A stretch of DNA of 64,000 nucleotides from Styela clava (taxonomy: Eukaryota; Chordata; Ascidiacea; Stolidobranchia; Styelidae), in contig NC_135259.1 of assembly GCF_964204865.1 (NCBI RefSeq), forward strand, positions 8,628,974 to 8,692,973. The letters run 5' to 3'. Under the pieces are notes generated by a model. That model searched no databases. It saw only the letters and a list, made by a program, of their open reading frames with translations, and was not told the DNA's origin. Made by a program: the position numbers and the translations under genes. Below are positions 58,973 through 64,000 of the stretch, in pieces. Each line of letters begins with the position of its first letter. The stretch's first letter is position 1.

Positions 58973-59165
58973 TGTTAGATTTGATCTTGCACGCCTCACA
59001 CCTTTTGCCCATTATATTTTAATATTATTCTCTTAACAATCACAGACAAATTATGTTCTATCTTTGTTACCCTAATTTCCTGTTGACAGTGACTCATTAT
59101 TGCGCCATAGTGAAGACTAGATAGAAGGGGTCTGAAACTTTTCTCCCGGGTCTTGAGATAACGCT
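58973..59165 (+). repeat. Candidate 3' LTR start of the BEL/Pao element
   Basis: A purine tract, GGGGCCGGAA, immediately precedes TGTTAGATTTGATCTTGC, the usual arrangement of polypurine tract and TG-initiated LTR. No matching 5' LTR was found upstream of 56390. The LTR appears to be cut off by the M1 copy that begins at 59176. Confidence 0.45.
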
Positions 59166-59175
59166 TTTCTGATTA

Positions 59176-59595
59176 TTGGACACGTTTAGTGGCCATAACG
59201 ATCGTTTCAATATTATGTTGTTGTTGTTCTTGTTCTTTGACACGTTTTTAAAAAATCGCTTTTCTCTTCGAATACTGGACCAATTGCTTTGAAATTTTCA
59301 GTGGTTAAAGATTAATTTCTTCGCTAGAAGGCTATTACTTTTATTTATTTCAAAATTTTGCGTGAATTCTATGAAATTTGATATTTCGTCTAAAATTTTG
59401 CTGTATTATTTTTCATCCATGGGAACACGGATTTTAGTCAGTGTCATGACTGGCTGTACGTTTTGATTCTGCAAAATTCTTGCTACTGGAAATTCAGAAC
59501 TTTTTTGAGGGTACCGGTAGCGTCAAAGGTACCGGTAAAGACTGATTCGCTCTGGTCTAACGTGTCCATATATTTGTGCGTAGCTCTCTTGTTTG
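59176..59595 (+). mobile_element. Dispersed repeat family M1, copy E (best preserved)
   Basis: It opens TTGGACACGTTTAGTGGCCA, contains ACTGGACCAATTGCTTTGAA and GGTACCGGTAGCGTCAAAGG, and has the inverse of the opening (CTAACGTGTCC) at 59557-59567 followed by the ATATATTTG..GCTCTCTTG tail. It lies between the BEL/Pao relic and the truncated glycosyltransferase pseudogene, and could mark the point where the latter lost its 5' part. Confidence 0.7.
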
Positions 59596-60954
59596 TTCAA
59601 TACGATACTGTGGGATTGCGAAAGCGTCGTTTAATATTGAGATTTGCCATGGATTTAGTTTACATTAGGGTTTCGTGAAATATATCATATTAAATTAGCT
59701 TAGTTAGGTCTTATTTAGTATTGGCTATCATTGCTTGTTATTGTGAATGGTATTTTATCATGGCAGATTTCAATTCGGATCATGATTCTTCGTCACTGCT
59801 CGAACTTTTTGAATATTTCTTAAAGTTAGCATACAAAATTATTTTTATCATCAGCTGTGAACCGATGGATTTCTATTTTTGTATCATTACGCTAATATGC
59901 ACAATTATTCATACGATTGTGAAACCTAAATGGTTCCCTAGGTATCGGTGAATCAACATCAGAATTTGGAGTTGTCTTGGTAAAAAGGATTGTTTTAGAT
60001 TTGATGAAAAGAATAGTGCAGAATTGCTAGAGTTGAATTGGACAAAATTATTTGAAAATAGAAACATTCGTATCCTGTATCCCAAAAAAATCATTGACAA
60101 TGCAAATCGGACAAAGAAATCAAAATGTTGAAAATTACTGCGGTGAAAAGGAAGTTGCTTATCGATTTTCTAGATGTGAATTTCCGGATTGGATAAAATA
60201 TGGAATTGAATTTTATTTTGATCGCAGCACAAATCCTGAGAATTCTTGTTACCAAACTACTCAATCAAAAATATTAATGAGGAAAAGCGGTTTTGGGTTC
60301 GCCCTGTTATATCCTACTCATTTTATGGTAATAATTGGCGATACACAAAAACTGCCGGAAAAAACACTGCACGTGCATTCAGCATATACCCAGGTTGGAA
60401 AATATAGATATATACTGATTATTCAGTTCCTGATGAAATTAGGCTTGCACGTAATTGACAAAAATTAATTCCGTAATTACGGCCAAATCGATTACGTAAT
60501 GACCCCGTAATTGCGATATTTTTGGTTTCCATATTTCCGCCAGTACTACACGCCGGCGACAGATGCTAAAGACAAATATCAAGGAGTGAATTCAAATTAA
60601 TTTTATTCTGATTTTTATCTTTTGTGTTAGCTTTGATTTTCCTTTATCAACTTTATCACCCAATTTTATGCGATCAATTTTATCATTACCAGCACTGGTA
60701 AGTGGTAATATATTTATGAAACGATAGTTGACTTTTTTTAAATCGTATCAACGTATTAATACGAGTTTCGTATTAAATAAAAATTCCGGGTTTCTAATTT
60801 ATAAATCAACGACGAGCGTATTCTCTCGTTTGATTATACTTGCGCTTGCCTCGCGACGAAGACTTGTTATTGTACCGTTTTTTTTTACATTATCCGACTT
60901 TACTACCTAGTTAGCATGTTATAATAATTACTGATGCCGACTTATTGACGATAT

Positions 60955-61205
60955 GTCAAAGATAAATAAAGCACAACCGGTGTATAGCAAAACGATATAA
61001 TTTGCCGACGTTTCGAATTTCTATTCAGAAAAACTTCATCAGGGCATGATATGAAGAGTACACTATCGTATATATATAGAGTAGAAAAATAAAAAGATAG
61101 TAAAATTTAAACGGCATGAAAAACTGAAAAAAAAAAATCGTTTTGCTATACACCGGCTGTGCTTTATTTATCTTTGACATGAATATACCTGGTGGCAATC
61201 ATGCG
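60955..61205. mobile_element. Penelope-like non-autonomous insertion nested in the hAT element
   Basis: About 250 bp flanked by an exact 13-bp duplication, TTATTGACGATAT (60942-60954 and 61206-61218). It contains a pair of inverted arms of about 35 bp (GATAAATAAAGCACAACCGG.. facing ..GCTTTATTTATC) and, between them, a hammerhead-like core. A long, odd-length duplication fits target-primed insertion rather than hAT transposition, and hammerhead motifs are known from Penelope-like retroelements. No reverse transcriptase is present. Class assignment is inference. Confidence 0.62.
61003..61046 (-). ncRNA. Hammerhead-ribozyme-like core
   Basis: Minus strand, 5' to 3': TGCC, then CTGATGA (61036-61042), an imperfect stem-loop of 8+4+8 bases with two T-T mismatches after one extra A, then GAAAC and GTC (61007-61014), then GGCA. 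TGCC and GGCA pair as stem I. GAAACGTC leaves almost no stem III, as described for the minimal, dimer-acting hammerheads of Penelope-like elements. The two mismatches in stem II suggest decay, and the extra A before stem II may reduce activity. Confidence 0.5.
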
Positions 61206-62712
61206 TTATTGACGATATTCCGATTACCATGCTTCATTTTACATTAAATCATTTCGCGGCCTAAATGTTATGACATTATTTGCGATAAATTTAGATCAAA
61301 TATTAATTATTTGCGCATAATTTAAATACCGTACTTATATGACATGCCTTCTTCGAAAATACAAAGTTATATCGCAAAACAATGCATTTGGTGACATTTA
61401 TTTTGCACTCACGAAAATATTAATTTACTTTTCTAACTCAAGTCGACAATCCTATCGGCTAAGATTGACACAAGTTTGGTCGAGTGCCGGTGGTATTTGA
61501 GTCGACGATAAATCAAAATAAGTTGCCGCATTTGGTAAAGACATATTTGGCCGAAATAGTGCGAGGCATTGTGAAAACAAGGCCAAGGCCGGACAGATAT
61601 ATAACGATAAAACCGGTAACAGAACATCAAGATTTTGTAATAGAAAATGGATCTCGCCCAGAATAAACATGGGAAATCCCGTCTTTTTGTTGTTTCTCTG
61701 CCGTCTCAATCGCTTTACCGATGCCGAAAAGACTAAGTTGCGTTGGTTCATTACGCAATTTCTCTTCCGTCATCATATTGCTGTTTGATAAGCGCGACAT
61801 TAATTATCACGGCATTTACAAGTAGACCATGTTTGGTAAGTTGATCTCTTACATTCTTTAGTCATTTCACCCGAAGAAGTTGAAACCAGGTGTGTTGGCG
61901 TTCATCGGTCTCAACACAATTCTATCCCATATCTACGCTTAATATGTACATTTGCCATGCTAGACAAGTTGATAATAGGTTAGTAAATGGCAACGCGTTA
62001 TGCCTTCTCCATCTGCGTAACAAGAGAGAGAAAAACGGCTGCGAATACCGGAACTCTAACTTCTTCTACTTATTAAACTTTAATTTTTTACAATCGACGG
62101 AATTGACTGCTCTAAAGAGAGCTCGTTTGAATCGCGAAAGCGCTCCACCAATAATTACGAATTTACGTAATTCGTAACTTCGCTTCCGTAACTCGAAATA
62201 ATTCCGTAATTCCGTAAATCCGTAAATTACGTGCAAGCCTAGATGAAATCATGGCAAAAATGTGCGAGTTTGATGTGAGATTTATTGATATGACAGGAAT
62301 GAATATTATAATCAAAATGTCCTGGCGTTTTTTAGTCGCATCAGAGCCCGTTAAAATGTTTGCAGTGATAGATATTGACTCTTGGTTACTGAAGCAAGGA
62401 AAAGCTGCCGTGGACGAGTGGGTTGCATCAGGAAGAATGTTTCACATCATGAGAGATCACAAGAATCCTGCTCAACACCCTATGAATGGCGGTATGTGGG
62501 GTACGCGGTATAATGCAATTCCAAATATGAAGAAGTTATTGGACGCAAGATTTACGACAACAAATATATGCAAGATATGAAATTTTTGAATGAAATTATT
62601 TGAAAAATTGCCAATGAATCTGTATGGGCCCACGATTCTCACTCGCTCCATCCTTTCCATACGAAATTAGAAAATCAACTTGATTTTGTTGGTAGTGTAG
62701 CAATATATATAC

Positions 62713-62965
62713 TGAAATATTGTTCTGTCCATTTTACCAGCCTATAAGAGATAGGAAGCTTTTCTTTGCACGCACAACATAGTGTTTAAGCCACCAACCA
62801 TGGTTTATTCTGCCATAACTGTGAACGTCGTGACGGCGATAAATGAAGCTCATAGGAGCACTTTAAATTGCCAAGTGAACTGGAACCCTAAAATTGCGAA
62901 TAAACAACTGGTTTCTCCATGTGATGTTGACAGATTTACGTATTTGCAGTGCCTCAATAATATAT
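62713..62965 (+). repeat. Duplicated 3' flank of the glycosyltransferase gene
   Basis: CTGAAATATTGTTCTGTCCA, CCACCAACCATGGTTTATTC and GTATTTGCAGTGCCTCAATA match the reverse strand of 16412-16662 downstream of GT-B. The homology breaks near 62970 and resumes at 63225-63270 (TTTTCCATTGGTCAT). About 250 bp of unrelated sequence lies in between. Confidence 0.82.
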
Positions 62966-63457
62966 TTGTTTTGATCAATTCATTCTGCGGAAACGCGCGA
63001 CTGCCGGATATACCAGGTCGCCTAGTTGTGTTAAGTTTTTTTTTTATCATATTTTATATATTGTTCGACTTTTCCTCGTGTTCTGTTAGACTTTTTTGAG
63101 TACCACTGCTCGATAACCATTTTTTGGTTTCCCCTGTGTCCCTTCACCCTGGAATGCTATTTTTTCAATAATAATTTACAATTTGTAAGTGTGCACTTTC
63201 AGCATGATGAAAAAATAAACTACTGATCACGGAATTATTAACTGTTTTCCATTGGTCATATTACCATCATATCCAGTTAGTCCGGCAGATAAGGGGTCTT
63301 TTTGGGCCCAACCTTGTTTTCAGACATAAAGTTTTTTTTATTTGTTATTATTCATCTTGGGGTTATTGCCCATCATTTCTACATGGGTGTGGAGTTTGCA
63401 GCCTTGAGCAACTTTTTTTACGGCTCGATATTTGTATTAGTGTTTTTCATCAAATCT

Positions 63458-63557
63458 GTGCACCATAATGGCGCACAACCTGAAACCTAACCTGTTACAA
63501 TACTATGTTCTGGTTGTGCGCCATCTTGGTACACAAACTACGAAAGCACCAAATTTA
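63458..63557. mobile_element. Repeat family M2, hairpin copy
   Basis: CTGTGCACCATAATGGCGCA with CAACCTGAA faces TTCTGGTTGTGCGCCATCTT with GGTACACAAACTACGAAAGC following. It has the same palindromic design as 32894-32985. The remaining sequence to the end of the window shows no supported gene. Confidence 0.62.
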
Positions 63558-64000
63558 CTAGGAAATAAAAATCAATAACTTGTAGGCATTCTTTGAACCC
63601 AGCTTTGGGTCGCGACCCATATATATGGAAATACTGTTGAAATACGCGTAAACTAACGAGTACTATTTCAAAATACCCGCTTTTGTTGCAATTAACAATA
63701 CAAGCCTGCTAATGCAGTCGGCAGTGGTTCAAGTGGATATTCACCCGGTGGAGAACAGTCAATTATTTGTTAGCAAAGAAAGGATTCTTATGCAGCGGGA
63801 TGATCACGACGATGCAGTGAAAGATAATGATATCTCGTGAACAAGAATGAGAAAATTGCTACATTTTATAGTATATCCCTGGGAAAGAATGTAGTTCATT
63901 CTTATGTTCCATGCCAATGCTTTTCAAACTACCAAAAACTTTCAACACTTTTGCTTCTTCTCTTCTATAAAAATACATTGTTATTATATATTCGCATTTC

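Larger units (their letters stand above)
60440..62241. mobile_element. hAT-type element inside GT-C, exact 8-bp target duplication
   Basis: 1.80 kb with perfect 17-bp inverted ends TAGGCTTGCACGTAATT. It is flanked by GATGAAAT at 60432-60439 and 62242-62249. GT-A and GT-B have a single GATGAAAT at this codon position, giving the empty site. Subterminal ATTCCGTAATTACGG / CCGTAATTCCG words occur at both ends. There is no transposase. It hosts a second insertion at 60955-61205. Confidence 0.93.
59745..62712 (+). pseudogene. Third glycosyltransferase-like copy, truncated and split by a transposon (GT-C)
   Basis: Two parts, 59745-60439 and 62250-62712, align with GT-A and GT-B. The first lacks the signal anchor and begins in the region matching FNSD of GT-B. 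It carries frameshifts (for example an extra A in CCCAAAAAAATC near 60085), the QIGQRNQNVENYCGE block, then FGFALLYPTHFM in a shifted frame. The second starts at MAKMCEFDVRFIDM and continues through V-I-D-I-D-S-W (the Arg of RDIDSW replaced by Ile-containing sequence), NGGMWGTRYNAIPN, and ends near VAIY at 62712 after further lesions. The break is the hAT element 60440-62241. Homology continues into the 3' flank to about 62965 and again at 63225-63270, matching 16340-16662 in reverse. This shows a segmental duplication of GT-B type, not a retrocopy. Confidence 0.88.

Noticed and set aside
60955..61205. Plain foldback element or MITE of hAT type
   Set aside because: The flanking duplication is 13 bp, not 8 bp, and a hammerhead-like core is present; a retroelement-type insertion explains both better.
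1..64000. CRISPR arrays, operons, ribosome-binding sites, bacterial replicon features
   Set aside because: Spliced genes, transposon types and base composition are eukaryotic. No regularly spaced short repeats were seen.
1..64000. tRNA and rRNA genes
   Set aside because: GGTTCGA-like words occur, but none sits in a cloverleaf with matching arms. No rRNA-like sequence was noticed by eye; a covariance-model scan would be decisive.

Overview
This is a eukaryotic, AT-rich window. Its genes are split by short phase-matched introns with GT..AG boundaries, or are intronless, and the space between them is dense with old transposons. A secreted/membrane receptor pair of the CUB-LDLa type, duplicated small class I methyltransferases, and heavy hAT, gypsy and BEL/Pao debris suggest a marine invertebrate. 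An ascidian tunicate is my best guess, but that is inference from gene content and texture, not a match I could run.

Layout. (1) 1-10 kb: dispersed repeats, an eight-exon minus-strand gene (2056-4866) for a 580-residue, probably nuclear protein I do not recognise, and a decayed gypsy polymerase fragment. (2) 10.4-20.2 kb: two intact-looking, tail-to-tail glycosyltransferase-like genes (GT-A 11383-12923 plus, GT-B 16663-18198 minus). They are separated by an hAT element that itself carries a second hAT element, and the whole is bracketed by two inverted, related hAT ends. (3) 20-30 kb: almost entirely repeats, namely a >1.5 kb repeat present twice, several hAT derivatives with clear 8-bp target duplications, and a 0.8 kb terminal-inverted-repeat element. 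(4) 30.8-46.5 kb: two tandem receptor genes encoding signal peptide, CUB domain, LDL-receptor class A domain, Thr/Ser stalk, one membrane helix and a short cytoplasmic tail. The first has a 7 kb intron full of transposon debris. The second can end in two ways, by splicing to a Tyr-containing tail or by reading into an intron that carries polyadenylation signals. (5) 48.9-53.9 kb: two related class I SAM-dependent methyltransferase copies on the minus strand. One has a single in-frame stop, the other several lesions. A broken hAT transposase lies between them. (6) 54-63 kb: gypsy and BEL/Pao remnants and a third glycosyltransferase copy (pseudogene). That copy is split by an hAT element flanked by an exact 8-bp target duplication, and the hAT element in turn contains a small Penelope-like insertion with a 13-bp duplication and a hammerhead-ribozyme-like core.

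How it fits together. The glycosyltransferase copies are Golgi-type enzymes by architecture and the CUB-LDLa proteins are cell-surface receptors, but nothing here shows that they share a pathway. The clearest story is turnover: local duplication of three gene families, followed by decay and layered transposon insertion. The nested target duplications let the order of events be read from the sequence. All exon models come from reading frames and splice consensus by eye.
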